From Pseudoleptotrichia goodfellowii (GTDB taxonomy: Bacteria; Fusobacteriota; Fusobacteriia; Fusobacteriales; Leptotrichiaceae), in the NCBI RefSeq assembly GCF_007990505.1, contig NZ_AP019822.1, positions 1,240,001 through 1,304,000 on the forward strand: DNA of 64,000 nt. Reading direction: 5' to 3'. Positions 28,007-37,286 of this stretch are shown piece after piece. The notes beneath the pieces are model-generated. The model was not told the DNA's origin. It did no database searches and saw only the letters and a list, made by a program, of their open reading frames with translations. Each line of letters begins with the position of its first letter. Within the stretch, counting starts at the first letter, position 1. Made by a program: the position numbers and the translations under genes.

Positions 28007-28408
28007 ATGTTAATAACAATTTTTTCTTTTTTATCAATTTTAATGATTTTTGTAAGACTTTATTCTATGAATTCAGTATTCTCCATAACAAGAGAGAAAA
28101 ATAAATTTTCCGAAAGAATTACGGTTTTTGTCCTTATATTTGAAATTTTGACTATAGGATTTTTTGTGTTTTTTTCTTCTTTCAGATATTTATTGCCTCC
28201 TGCACTTTTATTTTTAAGAACACGTCAATTTCACTATCTCATATTTGAAAATTTAAGTGTCGGGCTTATTGTATATGTTTTAATTGATTTTTTTCTGCTT
28301 TCTACATTTTATCCTTTAAATCATATATTGAAGTTTTTTAACAGAACTGTTTTGACTTTTGTCTTTTTACTTAATATTCTGCTCGGTGCAATGATGTTTA
28401 TGATATAG
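28007..28408 (+). CDS. Small membrane protein of unknown function
   Basis: A 133-residue protein with about four hydrophobic segments, beginning MLITIFSFLSILMIFVRLYS. TAGGAG lies upstream of the ATG. It is transcribed divergently from scrB and followed by a terminator, so it stands alone. No family recognised. Confidence 0.7.
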   Translation: MLITIFSFLSILMIFVRLYSMNSVFSITREKNKFSERITVFVLIFEILTIGFFVFFSSFRYLLPPALLFLRTRQFHYLIFENLSVGLIVYVLIDFFLLSTFYPLNHILKFFNRTVLTFVFLLNILLGAMMFMI

Positions 28409-28429
28409 GTACACGATAAATAAACAAAA

Positions 28430-28476
28430 TAAAAACAATCGTATTCTTATTCTACTAAGAAAAGATTGTTTTTTAT
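28430..28476 (+). terminator. Terminator after the small membrane-protein gene
   Basis: Stem AAACAATC/GATTGTTT with an inner TTCTTA/TAAGAA stem and a T-rich tail. Confidence 0.65.
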
Positions 28477-28555
28477 TATTTCTTTTTTTCAATATTTCAA
28501 TTCAAAAAATCCCTTAGGCATTTCATTTTTAAATGTTCCTAAAACATTAAATTGT

Positions 28556-29599
28556 CTAATCTTTTTCCAATCCGTAATTTATTATTTCAGTCATTAATCT
28601 TAGCTGTTCTTCTTCATCTACTAAATTAAGGCTTCCTGTTTCCAACATATATATTTTATTTTCTTTTAAATCATATACTACATCATGATTCCATTTCCAT
28701 TTATTTATATATCCTAATATTAAAGATATATTTGAGCCATTATCACTTACTCCGAATGTTATCAAAGTATTTTCTTTATTCAAAGAAATTATTCCTTTTA
28801 TTTCATTATGTGCCTTATATAGAATTTTTTCTTTTTTTATTTTCAAATTTCTTTTTATTAGTAAATTACCTTTAGAATATATTATATTTTCATCATCTAA
28901 TTTCAAACAGGAGTTAAAAAAACATTTTGAATCATCATCTGATATTTTTTTCTTTCTTATTTTTCCATTTTTAAAATTATAAATATAGATTGATTCTTCT
29001 TTTTCCCTATTTGGTGATAAATATAATTCTTCCTTCTGTTTACTAAAATCATATATATAATTTTCTTCTTTTATTATTCTTTCATTGTTTTTAAAACCTC
29101 CCTCATTTGAGATATTATAATAAACATTATTTTCTATTACATAATTTATAGTATCTACATTTTTAATTTTCTTGCCTCCTTTATTAATATTTTTATATTC
29201 ATCTATATCATCAAATACATATTCATAATCATTAAAAGATTTCAAATTAAAATCTTTATCATAATAAAATATTTTAGCTCTCTCAGGTTCTGCCCCTATG
29301 TCTATATTTTTATAAAACAATAAATATAGTTTACCATTATCATAGTTTAAAAGAAAAGAATGCCTATCCTTTAAATCTTTATTCTCCTTTTCTCTATTAA
29401 CTAAAGTCTTTTTTACTAATTTTCCACCTTCTCTTTCTATAATATACAACTCCAATCTATCTTCAGGAGATGTTGTACCACCTTTAGTAAAAAATTTTCT
29501 GTCTATTTTTTCTGTGAAACTATAATTATTATATACTATTTCAGGTTTGCTGCAACCTAGACTCAGAGATAACATCATAAAAATTATTACTCTTTTCAT
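28556..29599 (-). CDS. Lipoprotein of unknown function
   Basis: A 347-residue protein with lipobox SLGC (lipidated C16) after a short signal peptide. The mature part is rich in lysine, aspartate and asparagine and alternates strands in a way that suggests a beta-propeller-like fold (repeated IYIYNFKNGK, NKWKWNHDVVYDLKENKIYM), but I recognise no family. GAGGTG precedes the ATG. Codon use is AT-richer than the neighbours. Confidence 0.7.
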   Translation of the reverse strand: MKRVIIFMMLSLSLGCSKPEIVYNNYSFTEKIDRKFFTKGGTTSPEDRLELYIIEREGGKLVKKTLVNREKENKDLKDRHSFLLNYDNGKLYLLFYKNIDIGAEPERAKIFYYDKDFNLKSFNDYEYVFDDIDEYKNINKGGKKIKNVDTINYVIENNVYYNISNEGGFKNNERIIKEENYIYDFSKQKEELYLSPNREKEESIYIYNFKNGKIRKKKISDDDSKCFFNSCLKLDDENIIYSKGNLLIKRNLKIKKEKILYKAHNEIKGIISLNKENTLITFGVSDNGSNISLILGYINKWKWNHDVVYDLKENKIYMLETGSLNLVDEEEQLRLMTEIINYGLEKD

Positions 29600-29648
29600 T
29601 ATTCACCTCCAGTATTTTTTAAAATATGTTATTTTATGTATTTTCTTC

Positions 29649-30047
29649 CTACTTCTCCACTAATTTTATAGTCTTTACCATTAATAAGAAACTGAAAAAA
29701 GAGAATAAAAGTATAAATATACCAAATATTGCCATTACATTCCTGATATTATATAAAAAACAAAGCCATAAAATGAAAGCGGCTGTTAATACAGTCATTA
29801 AATATGCTATGATTACTACTCTAATATTCGGCTTCAATTCCAAAAATATTTTATCCTTTCCTGAGCATTTTACGATCATATTTTTACTTTTCATAGAAAA
29901 CATAGAAAAATAGATCTTCGCTTCTTCTTTCCAAGTCGAAAAAACAATTTCAGAATTATATTTTAAATGATATTCTTCCTCATCTATCCAAATTCTGATA
30001 TAGTCATATCGCCCTAAAATTTTGTTTTTTACAGTTATTTCAGTCAT
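29649..30047 (-). CDS. Small protein with two membrane segments, unknown function
   Basis: A 132-residue protein with an N-terminal soluble domain of ~75 residues followed by two hydrophobic helices (VVIIAYLMTVLTAAFILWL and AIFGIFILLFSFFSFLLMV). GAGGTAAG precedes the ATG. It lies 49 bp upstream of the lipoprotein gene on the same strand, so the two may be cotranscribed. No family recognised. Confidence 0.65.
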   Translation of the reverse strand: MTEITVKNKILGRYDYIRIWIDEEEYHLKYNSEIVFSTWKEEAKIYFSMFSMKSKNMIVKCSGKDKIFLELKPNIRVVIIAYLMTVLTAAFILWLCFLYNIRNVMAIFGIFILLFSFFSFLLMVKTIKLVEK

Positions 30048-30325
30048 TTTTCTTACCTCATATTTATATTAAATTCTATTTCATTTTTTATAATATATCA
30101 AGCATCATCAGTAAAAAAAGCTATTTTTTAAAATGCTATATTTAAACAATTGTTCTATAATTATTATAATTTCTATATTTTAAATATAAAATAACTTTTA
30201 AATTAAAAATCAACCTTATAATTTTACACCTGAAAATGTACTGTTCAAACATTTAATACTATATTTAAACGATAAATATACATTTCCAAGCGGTTAAAAT
30301 TCATGGTTGATTTATTAGGCTATTA
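30048..30325. other. Gene-free AT-rich spacer
   Basis: About 280 bp between two same-strand genes. A TATAAT-like box at 30101 could serve the 30047 gene. I see no gene and no repeat. Confidence 0.5.
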
Positions 30326-31534
30326 TTAATTCATCCTATTGTCAGTTACTTCGTCGATTCCTATATTATAATTCTGTTTTTCTCTTGCAGTGCTTTGTTT
30401 AGCTTTTCTGTTCACTGTTGAAGCTGCATTCGTATTTGTACTTACAGAATTTTTGGTACTCGAATCGGATGTCGGTGTATTGTTATCTTTTTTCGTTTGA
30501 GCCAATGTGTTCGTAATATTAGTTTTTGATTTATCAGATTTTTCAACATTAAGAAACTGATTAACTCCTTTTCCTAAATTACTTGCAGTTTTATTTCCTT
30601 CTATTTCAGCCACAGTTTCTTTAGCTTCCTTATCACCGTTTTTCGCAGCTATTTTATACCATTTCAAAGCTTCACTCATATTATTTTCTTTATGATAAGA
30701 AATCGCTATAGGCATAGCCAATCCTTTATTTCCCGAATTATATGCTTTCATCAGATAGCTTCTTGCTTCCACCTGTCTGCCCGTATCAAAAAGAATAGCC
30801 CCGATTTCAAGGTTTGCTTCTTTTACTCCACGATTAAGTGCGAGTTTAAACCATCTTACAGCCTCATCATAATTTTTCATCTGTTTATTTAAAAGAGCAA
30901 CCTGAATATCTGCTTCTCTGATTCCCTGTCTGTAAGCAGTTTCAAACTGTGCTTTGGCTTCTTTATAGTTCTTAGCTTTTACAAAATTTATCCCTTTGTT
31001 ATAGGCTTCCGCTCCGGGAGCCAACTGTCCGTTTGCACTGTTTTTCGGTAATCTTGCCATTAATTTATTAGCTTCGGCAATATTTCCTTCTTCTTTCAGC
31101 AATACTGCCAAATTATAAATAGCTTCGGGATAATTTTTATCTACTCCCATTTGAAGATATTTTTTAGTTTTAGCATTGTCTTTCAAACCGTAATACAGAT
31201 GTGCCAATGAGAGTATGGCTTCTTTATTGCCGCTCTCCGCATCTTTTATCGCTTGAGAAACTTTTGCAGGATCTATTTTATTGTTAATTAAATTTTGCTG
31301 TTCTTCAGCAGTAAGGTTCTGTATTTGTGTCTGATTATTCTGCTGCTGACCGTCATTTTTTCCTAAATTAAAAATATCCCCGCTTGTTTTTGAAGTTGTA
31401 TTCTCTGTAGCCGAAGTACTGTCTGCCCCGTTTGTATCAGAAGATTTTTTTTCTTCTTTATTTTTAAAACAGGACACTGTAAATAATCCTATAATTACCA
31501 ATAAAAGAAAAAATGTCTTTTTTTTCAATCTCAT
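30326..31534 (-). CDS. Sel1/TPR-repeat lipoprotein
   Basis: About 402 residues. A signal peptide ends in a lipobox TVSC. A Ser/Thr/Asn-rich linker (~25-75) follows, then Sel1/TPR-type helical repeats such as YYGLKDNAKTKKYLQMGVDK and EALKWYKIAAKNGDKEAKET to ~320, then a low-complexity Thr/Ser/Asn tail. It is probably anchored in the envelope and used for protein contacts. I start at the ATG at 31534; the GTG one codon earlier lies inside the ribosome-binding site. It is a paralogue in architecture of the protein at 37329-38552. Confidence 0.8.
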   Translation of the reverse strand: MRLKKKTFFLLLVIIGLFTVSCFKNKEEKKSSDTNGADSTSATENTTSKTSGDIFNLGKNDGQQQNNQTQIQNLTAEEQQNLINNKIDPAKVSQAIKDAESGNKEAILSLAHLYYGLKDNAKTKKYLQMGVDKNYPEAIYNLAVLLKEEGNIAEANKLMARLPKNSANGQLAPGAEAYNKGINFVKAKNYKEAKAQFETAYRQGIREADIQVALLNKQMKNYDEAVRWFKLALNRGVKEANLEIGAILFDTGRQVEARSYLMKAYNSGNKGLAMPIAISYHKENNMSEALKWYKIAAKNGDKEAKETVAEIEGNKTASNLGKGVNQFLNVEKSDKSKTNITNTLAQTKKDNNTPTSDSSTKNSVSTNTNAASTVNRKAKQSTAREKQNYNIGIDEVTDNRMN

Positions 31535-31555
31535 CACCCTGTCTATAAAATTTAT

Positions 31556-33064
31556 TTAAAATGAACCTAATTGTGTAGCATCTAAAATTTTATACATAAA
31601 GTCGGAAAATCCACCTGTAGTAGGCTCGTCTTCAAAATTTATAGTATATATACCGTCTTTATTGTCCCATAGTCTATTAAAATAAGCATATATATCTTTT
31701 GTCAACTTTGAATCCTTATTTGTCAATATTCTGAAATCCGCATCCATTATGTATCCTCTTATATTTTTTTTAATAAAGTTAGCTGAACCTGCGGTTATTA
31801 TAACATTTCCGTCTGTTTTTTTCATTAGTAAAATCTTAGTATGATACTGTTCATTATTTGTAAAATACCACTTTATGTCTATTTTCCCTTTTGTTTTCTT
31901 TTTTAATTTTTTTGATACAGGTTTATTGGGAAGTCCGTTTGTACTCATTCCGAAAGCATCTTTACTTCTGTCCAGTATAAGTCTTATTTTCACTCCTCTG
32001 TTTGCAGCCTTTATTAATCTGTCAATTATACCCTTATCAGCAAGAAAATACATTCCCATTAAAAGTTCATCTCCTGCCTGCAAACTGTCGATATCTTTAT
32101 CCAGATGTTTTCCTATCATTGCTTCGGAAATAAACTGTATTTTATAGTTTTCCCCTTCATCATCGGTAATTGTATCGGTTTTTTCCTCATTTTTTTTCAA
32201 AGATTTTTTTTCTTCGTTTTTGCTTGTATTTTCAGTATTTTCCGAAGATTTACCCACATTAATTTCTGAATCTGAAAATTTAGCTACAAGCTGTAAATTA
32301 TCAAGTACATCTTTTGTTATTTCTCCGTCAGTATGAATAGCAATATTCTCGTGATAATAACTCGGATCATGTATATTTGCACTGGAAACCACAACTTCTT
32401 TTTCATTTAAGAATATTTTTTTATGATCGGCTTTTACATTCAAAGCTCTGAATAAATTTCTCAATGTCAATTTCGGCCACATAGGACCGTAAAAATTACC
32501 TATCCAACCTTTATTTTGAGGATTTCCTGCAGGCTCTATGACCGTTCTCCAGAGAGGCGAGTACCACGGAAAAGTATCTTTAAGTTTAAATATATCAACT
32601 ATTATTATATTTATTCCCGCATTTTTCATTTCAGTTATGAAAGGATGCTCAAATGCACCGTACATATTATTATTTTCATCTAAAATTGCATATACTTTCA
32701 AGTTAGGATTTTCTTTCTGTTTTTTCACAAGTCTTGCCGTATATTCTTTGGCAAATTCAGGAAATCTTTCCTTGTTTTTATTATAAATATCGTTAAAAAG
32801 GAACATTTCTATAATCAGATAATTTTTCGCATTGTCAACTACTTTATAAGTAGCATCCCAAATATTTCTGTCATACTTTATATTTCCGTCTTTATCAAGA
32901 TAAGTCAAATCATAATGAAAATCAGCAGTCTTAGTATCTCTTAACGGACTTTCATAGTTCACTCCCAAAGGCGGAGTTTTTATTATCGAACACGACATTA
33001 GCAAAATCGCTGTTCCTGTTACCAAATATCTGTTTATTTTTCGAATGTTCTCAAATATCATCAT
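31556..33064 (-). CDS. Phospholipase D/cardiolipin-synthase-like lipoprotein
   Basis: A 502-residue PLD-superfamily protein with lipobox LMSC (C25). The two catalytic motifs are ADHKKIFLNEKEVVVSSAN near residue 215 and YHTKILLMKK with GSANF near residue 430. A charged low-complexity insert (NTENTSKNEEKKSLKKNEEK) sits between the two halves. It may act on membrane phospholipids outside the cytoplasm. GGGAG precedes the ATG, and the Sel1 lipoprotein follows 19 bp downstream. Confidence 0.85.
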   Translation of the reverse strand: MMIFENIRKINRYLVTGTAILLMSCSIIKTPPLGVNYESPLRDTKTADFHYDLTYLDKDGNIKYDRNIWDATYKVVDNAKNYLIIEMFLFNDIYNKNKERFPEFAKEYTARLVKKQKENPNLKVYAILDENNNMYGAFEHPFITEMKNAGINIIIVDIFKLKDTFPWYSPLWRTVIEPAGNPQNKGWIGNFYGPMWPKLTLRNLFRALNVKADHKKIFLNEKEVVVSSANIHDPSYYHENIAIHTDGEITKDVLDNLQLVAKFSDSEINVGKSSENTENTSKNEEKKSLKKNEEKTDTITDDEGENYKIQFISEAMIGKHLDKDIDSLQAGDELLMGMYFLADKGIIDRLIKAANRGVKIRLILDRSKDAFGMSTNGLPNKPVSKKLKKKTKGKIDIKWYFTNNEQYHTKILLMKKTDGNVIITAGSANFIKKNIRGYIMDADFRILTNKDSKLTKDIYAYFNRLWDNKDGIYTINFEDEPTTGGFSDFMYKILDATQLGSF

Positions 33065-33076
33065 CTTCTCCCTAAT

Positions 33077-34447
33077 CTAATGATTTATTACCAAATTGTT
33101 TATCCATTTTTTGCTTTTAAGTCTTCTCAAACACGGATATACTTTCAGCATTTCGTCACTTCCCGAACACAAATAAACCAATGCTACCGGAAGTCCGAGT
33201 TTTATCCCTGCAATATAAGTCAAAGGTATCGCAAAAAGCCATAAAGGTATCAAATCCGCAAACATAGTCCACAAAGTATCTCCTCCTGCCCGCAAAATAC
33301 CCACTATGAGCAAAGTACCCGCTGTTTTGACAATTATAAGTATTCCTTCAGAAAGAACGATTTTTCCTGTAAGAGCATAAAGTTCAGGTTTTACTCCCAT
33401 AAATCTTAATACAAGAGGACTTATCGCACACACAAACAGTGCTATTATAATCCCTATAAGCATTGACATTTTCAGCATTTCCACTGCATATCTGTAGGCA
33501 TTTTCTTCGTTTCCCGCACCTATTTCGTGACCGATTATTGCTGAAGTACCGCTTGACAATCCGAATATAAGGGTAAATACCAGATTACTTATGGATTTTA
33601 CTATCTGTATAGCTGCTGCCGGCTCTGTCCCCATTCTTCCGTATATAATAACGTATACACTGACTCCTGATACCCACATTATTTCATGCCCGAATACAGG
33701 TAATGATATTTTCAGCATTTTAACAACAAAATCCCACGAATGAGTAAATAATTCCGAAAAAGTTCCTGCTATCGGCAATTTCATCTTGTAAATCATAATA
33801 ATAATGTATGATGTACTTATGATTCTTGCAATTATTGTCGCTATTGCCGCTCCTTCTATCCCTAAAGCCGGAAATCCGAATTTTCCGAAAATCAAAGTAT
33901 AATTTCCGACCATATTTATAATTAATCCCATTATGCTCGAATACAGAGAATATTTTGTCTGTCCTATGGCACGCAGCTGCATATTAAACGCAAATCCCAC
34001 TCCTATGAGCGGATATGTCCATGCCACTACTCTTAAATATCTTGCCCCGAGATTTATAACTTTCGTATCTTTGGAAAATACCCCTATAACAGCTTCCGGC
34101 ATGAGAAGCCCCGAAGCCAGAAACAACAATGAAAGTAAAAAACCTACTATTATGGTTATTCCAAGACATTTTTTCAAATTTTTATAATCTTTGCTTCCGA
34201 AATACTGAGCTGCCAATATTCCGCCACCACTGTTCATTCCGAATAACGACACCATAAAAATCATAAACATCTGATTGGCAAACCCCAATCCTGCTACTGC
34301 TGCTGTTCCCAATCCCAACACCGGATTTTCCACTCCGACCATAAATACGTCTATAAAATTCATCAAACTGTATATCATGTTCTCGAATGAAACAGGTAAC
34401 CCTATTGTAAATACCTTTTTATATACTGTTTTTACTGTACTGTCCAT
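33077..34447 (-). CDS. MATE-family efflux transporter
   Basis: A 456-residue protein with twelve membrane segments in two homologous halves: NMIYSLMNFIDVFMVG and GSGTSAI-type sequence at LSSGTSAIIGHEIGAGN. MATE proteins export drugs or metabolites in exchange for Na+ or H+. It lies between the endonuclease-like lipoprotein gene and the PLD gene on the same strand with short gaps. Substrate unknown. Confidence 0.92.
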   Translation of the reverse strand: MDSTVKTVYKKVFTIGLPVSFENMIYSLMNFIDVFMVGVENPVLGLGTAAVAGLGFANQMFMIFMVSLFGMNSGGGILAAQYFGSKDYKNLKKCLGITIIVGFLLSLLFLASGLLMPEAVIGVFSKDTKVINLGARYLRVVAWTYPLIGVGFAFNMQLRAIGQTKYSLYSSIMGLIINMVGNYTLIFGKFGFPALGIEGAAIATIIARIISTSYIIIMIYKMKLPIAGTFSELFTHSWDFVVKMLKISLPVFGHEIMWVSGVSVYVIIYGRMGTEPAAAIQIVKSISNLVFTLIFGLSSGTSAIIGHEIGAGNEENAYRYAVEMLKMSMLIGIIIALFVCAISPLVLRFMGVKPELYALTGKIVLSEGILIIVKTAGTLLIVGILRAGGDTLWTMFADLIPLWLFAIPLTYIAGIKLGLPVALVYLCSGSDEMLKVYPCLRRLKSKKWINNLVINH

Positions 34448-34468
34448 ATTTCTCCTTTATTTATCCGC

Positions 34469-35335
34469 TCAATCCGAATCATTTTCAACAGAATACTCTG
34501 AAAATATAAGCAAATGATCTGAAACATATTTCTTTATTTCACTGTTATTGTCTTTTATAAAATTATAAACTCCGTAATTTCCTGTAAATTCTTTTGTTCT
34601 TTCTTTATTTATAAAAAAATTGTCATAAGAATTTGCCAGTCTTGTATCGGAAATTGTAGTGAGATTTTCCTCGGGATTCAGCAGATAAAAGACATTATTT
34701 TTCTCAAAGAGATTTTTAAATGCCGGACTGTCAGCCGACGTATTAAAATCACCTGCTATTATTATATCACTTTCCTGAGATATATTCAAAAAATATTCGT
34801 ATACATTTGAGTAACCTGCAGCCTCAATCAATCTCTGTTTTTCTTTATCTCCGAAAATCGAATGACAAATAACATACACAAAATCAAAATTTCCCGCTTT
34901 AAAATAGGCTCCGTAAGGCTCTCTCATAAATTCATTTTTATTTTTCTCTTTATAAAATCCTATCTTTTTTACTTCCTGAAACTTTTTCTTTCTGTAAATA
35001 TATCCGTAATATTCCCTGTAGTTTTCACTTCCTACAGACTCGTCGGATATCAAATATTCCCACTCTTCTCCTGTAAGTTTTATCAAATGGGCTTTCAATT
35101 TTTTTAATCCTTTTTCATGCATAACTTCTTCTATCCCGATTAAATCGAATTTTGACAGAATTTTTGCCGTTACTTCATAATTTTTAGGTTTTTCTCCTAA
35201 CCTCATCGCATTAAAAGACGCAATCAGTATCGTCCCTTTTCTTTCTGAATCTTTATTATTATTTTTTTCATTATTACAGGAAAAAACAAAACAAAATAAT
35301 AATAAAAAAATTAACCCTCTTTTTATATTTCTCAT
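34469..35335 (-). CDS. Endonuclease/exonuclease/phosphatase-family lipoprotein
   Basis: A 288-residue protein with lipobox FVFSC (C20). The mature part has the EEP fold motifs: ASFNAMRLG, IGIEEVM (metal-binding Glu), IIAGDFNTSADSP (metal-binding Asp and Asn) and SYDNFFI with a terminal SDHLLIFSE. It probably acts outside the cytoplasm as a DNase or phosphoesterase; the substrate is not determinable. GGGGG precedes the ATG. It is first in a run of envelope genes. Confidence 0.82.
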   Translation of the reverse strand: MRNIKRGLIFLLLFCFVFSCNNEKNNNKDSERKGTILIASFNAMRLGEKPKNYEVTAKILSKFDLIGIEEVMHEKGLKKLKAHLIKLTGEEWEYLISDESVGSENYREYYGYIYRKKKFQEVKKIGFYKEKNKNEFMREPYGAYFKAGNFDFVYVICHSIFGDKEKQRLIEAAGYSNVYEYFLNISQESDIIIAGDFNTSADSPAFKNLFEKNNVFYLLNPEENLTTISDTRLANSYDNFFINKERTKEFTGNYGVYNFIKDNNSEIKKYVSDHLLIFSEYSVENDSD

Positions 35336-35409
35336 AAAAACCCCCGCTTTTATTATTTTATATTTTTTAAATTTAAAACCCCTTTAAATCTGACATTTCT
35401 CTCAACATT

Positions 35410-35504
35410 CAAATTTTACAACGTGAAAAATGTGTTAGTGAGCGTTATGAAAACATCCTTTTTGTTTTCATAACGAACGGGCATTTTTGAGTATGTAAAA
35501 TTTG
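35410..35504. repeat. Long imperfect palindrome repeat, copy 2
   Basis: A 95-bp unit, inverted relative to the copy at 19543-19634. Its core is a perfect 12-bp stem CGTTATGAAAAC/GTTTTCATAACG, and its outer ends CAAATTTTAC/GTAAAATTTG also pair. Confidence 0.75.
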
Positions 35505-35647
35505 TGTTGATTAGTTTTTTGCTGCTTTTTTTCTAATAAAAGCAGATAAAAATTTTGAGTTGTTTTTTCGCTTCCTTTTTTGTAAAAAGGAAAATTGAAA
35601 TATCTTTTGCTATTTTTTCTAAAAAATCAGATATATATTTTTTTGAA

Positions 35648-35672
35648 AAAGAAGAAAGCCCTTTACTTTCTT
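35648..35672 (-). terminator. Terminator of efp
   Basis: Stem GAAGAAAG/CTTTCTTC; on the minus strand it is followed by TTTTTC. Confidence 0.65.
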
Positions 35673-35691
35673 CTCATCTTCAATATTCTAT

Positions 35692-36267
35692 TTATCCGTT
35701 TGCTCTTTCCATGTATTCGCCTGTTCTTGTATCAATTTTGATTTTATCTCCTATTACTACAAATAACGGCACCTGTAAAGTGTACCCTGTAGAAATTGTA
35801 GCAGGTTTTGTAGCCCTTCCTATTGTATCTCCTTTTAATCCCGGTTCAGTATAAGTAACTTCTCTTACTACAGTATTAGGTAATTCAACTCCTACCGGTG
35901 TTCCTTCGTACATCAACACTTGTATTACCATTTCTTCCACAAGGAAGTTTACTGCATCTCCCAAATCTTCTTCTGTTAATGCAATCTGCTCAAATGATTC
36001 CTGATCCATAAAGAAATATTCTCCTTCGGACTCATATAAAAACTGCATTTGATTTCTGTCCAGTATAATATCGTCCATCATTTCAGTAGATAAAACTGTT
36101 ATTTCCTGAACTTTCCCCGACATCAAATCTTTTATTTTAAATTTCATTTCAGCTGCTCTTGCTTTTTTCCCCGAAGTAGACTGGTGTCTGTCAGCTCTTA
36201 ATATTAAATAAGGTACTCCGTCCTTTCTGTATGTACTTCCTTGTCTTAAATCCATTGCGGCTTTCAT
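35692..36267 (-). CDS. efp: Elongation factor P with an atypical tip loop
   Basis: EF-P binds between the ribosomal P and E sites and relieves stalling at polyproline. The 191-residue protein has the three-barrel family pattern with PNTVVREVTYTEPGLKGDT and the C-terminal signature GDKIKIDTRTGEYMERA. The domain I loop reads HQSTSGKKARAAEMKFK: G33-K34 align with the modified lysine position of E. coli, but the surrounding PGKG motif is replaced and K35 and R37 are also close. No modification enzyme gene is in the window. AGGAGG precedes the ATG. Confidence 0.95.
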   Translation of the reverse strand: MKAAMDLRQGSTYRKDGVPYLILRADRHQSTSGKKARAAEMKFKIKDLMSGKVQEITVLSTEMMDDIILDRNQMQFLYESEGEYFFMDQESFEQIALTEEDLGDAVNFLVEEMVIQVLMYEGTPVGVELPNTVVREVTYTEPGLKGDTIGRATKPATISTGYTLQVPLFVVIGDKIKIDTRTGEYMERANG

Positions 36268-36294
36268 TTCTCTGTTTCCTCCTAAATTTTCTTT

Positions 36295-37014
36295 TTATTT
36301 TATTGTGTCAATCGAATATGTTACAGTTACGACCGATCTTAATTTTTTATACATTTGGTTTTCTGCAGGTTCATCTATACGTTTGGGATCTTCTCTATCC
36401 TCAAGAACTTCAAACTGTCCCTGCGTCATTGATTTCACTTCTCCAACCTTGTTTTTATTTACTTTCAGCATTTCAAAAGCTCTTGATTCGGCATTTTTCG
36501 ATGCTTCTATAAGTAAATCTTTTTTATATTTTTCGATTCCTGTTATATAAAACTCAGGTTTTATAACTTCCAAATTATTAAAAGTTAAAGTCAATTCAGA
36601 TAATTTTTCATAAATCTGATCTATTTTCTCAACTTCCTTCAAGTTTACTGAAATTGTCTGAGTTATTTCATAATCGGTTATTTTGTCGGTATCACCTGCA
36701 AAATTCGGCTTTATCTTCAAATTTCCCGTATCATAATTTTCTTCTTCTATTTTTTCGGAGGTCAATATTTCATTTACCGCCGTTTCTTTTTCAGCTATAA
36801 TTTTTTTCGCATCTTCAAGATTTTTATTTTTGGCAGTGAGTATAACTCTTACAACAGCTCTGTCGGCTTTTATTCTTCTTTCCGCAACACCTTTTACAGT
36901 TATCTGATTTTCACTTTTATTTACTTTGTCCAATGCATTGGAAATCAAGGCTCCCGAAACGATAAGACCGAATGTCAGTATTGTGGAAATTATTATAAAT
37001 TGCACTTTTTTCAT
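36295..37014 (-). CDS. SIMPL-domain (DUF541) envelope protein
   Basis: A 239-residue protein with an N-terminal membrane anchor or signal segment (MKKVQFIIISTILTFGLIVS), then a SIMPL domain starting ITVKGVAERRIKADRAVVRV and including ITQTISVNLKEVEKIDQ. Such proteins are periplasmic or membrane-attached; their biochemical role is unclear, with links to oxidative stress in some bacteria. It has an excellent promoter at 37075-37103 and lies 27 bp upstream of efp. Confidence 0.85.
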   Translation of the reverse strand: MKKVQFIIISTILTFGLIVSGALISNALDKVNKSENQITVKGVAERRIKADRAVVRVILTAKNKNLEDAKKIIAEKETAVNEILTSEKIEEENYDTGNLKIKPNFAGDTDKITDYEITQTISVNLKEVEKIDQIYEKLSELTLTFNNLEVIKPEFYITGIEKYKKDLLIEASKNAESRAFEMLKVNKNKVGEVKSMTQGQFEVLEDREDPKRIDEPAENQMYKKLRSVVTVTYSIDTIK

Positions 37015-37074
37015 TATTAAATCACATACTTTCCTGTATATTCAAAATTTTATTTTATCTGAATTTTCCCTTGA

Positions 37075-37103
37075 ATTATAATTTATTTTAATAAAAATGT
37101 CAA
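37075..37103 (-). promoter_or_regulatory. Promoter of the SIMPL-protein gene
   Basis: Consensus TTGACA (37098-37103) and TATAAT (37075-37080) with a 17-base spacer. The -35 box overlaps the stop codon of the truncated Abi_2 frame. Confidence 0.8.
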
Positions 37104-37207
37104 CAAAACTCTTTAAATTCTTCTTCATTTTCTATTATCATTCCTCTTTTTTTAAATAATTCTACCTGCTGCTTAAATGTTAAAAAAGTTATTGATTTTT
37201 CACACAT
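37100..37207 (-). pseudogene. Truncated Abi_2 (AbiF/AbiD-type) gene, 35 codons left
   Basis: The frame begins at ATG 37207 and encodes MCEKSITFLTFKQQVELF followed by KKRGMIIENEEEFKEFC and a stop. It matches by recall the conserved start of Abi_2 proteins (pattern F.E/KQ...L..RGL.I.....A..FL). Full-length members have about 300 residues; everything after the first helical segment is missing. The stop lies inside the -35 box of the next gene, consistent with a deletion that joined the remnant to that promoter. AGGGGG lies upstream of the ATG. A peptide could still be made. Confidence 0.6.
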
Positions 37208-37221
37208 AATTTCCCCCTAAT

Positions 37222-37274
37222 AAAAAGCCCTGCATAGGTCGGAACCTTGTATTATTTAAAATACTGCAGGGGGA
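37222..37274 (-). ncRNA. abiF-like structured RNA upstream of the Abi_2 remnant
   Basis: On the minus strand CCCTGCA (37265-37271) pairs with TGCAGGG (37228-37234), enclosing two small hairpins: GTATT/AATAC, and GGT/ACC around TTCCG-type loop sequence. This gives a compact three-way junction. A conserved RNA motif called abiF is known upstream of Abi_2-domain genes; position and form fit, but I cannot run a covariance search. The leading CCCCC could alternatively pair with the GGGGG of the ribosome-binding site (37213-37217). Confidence 0.5.
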
Positions 37275-37286
37275 TTGATATAATTC

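Larger units (their letters stand above)
35336..35691. other. Gene-free region between efp and the EEP lipoprotein gene
   Basis: It holds the second long palindrome repeat (35410-35504), a small stem GCTTTTTTTCTAATAAAAGC near 35524-35543 and the efp terminator (35648-35672). I see no supportable gene. Confidence 0.6.

Noticed and set aside
35520-35700. Possible plus-strand gene from 35555
   Set aside because: The first part is T-rich non-coding sequence and the rest is the opposite strand of efp.
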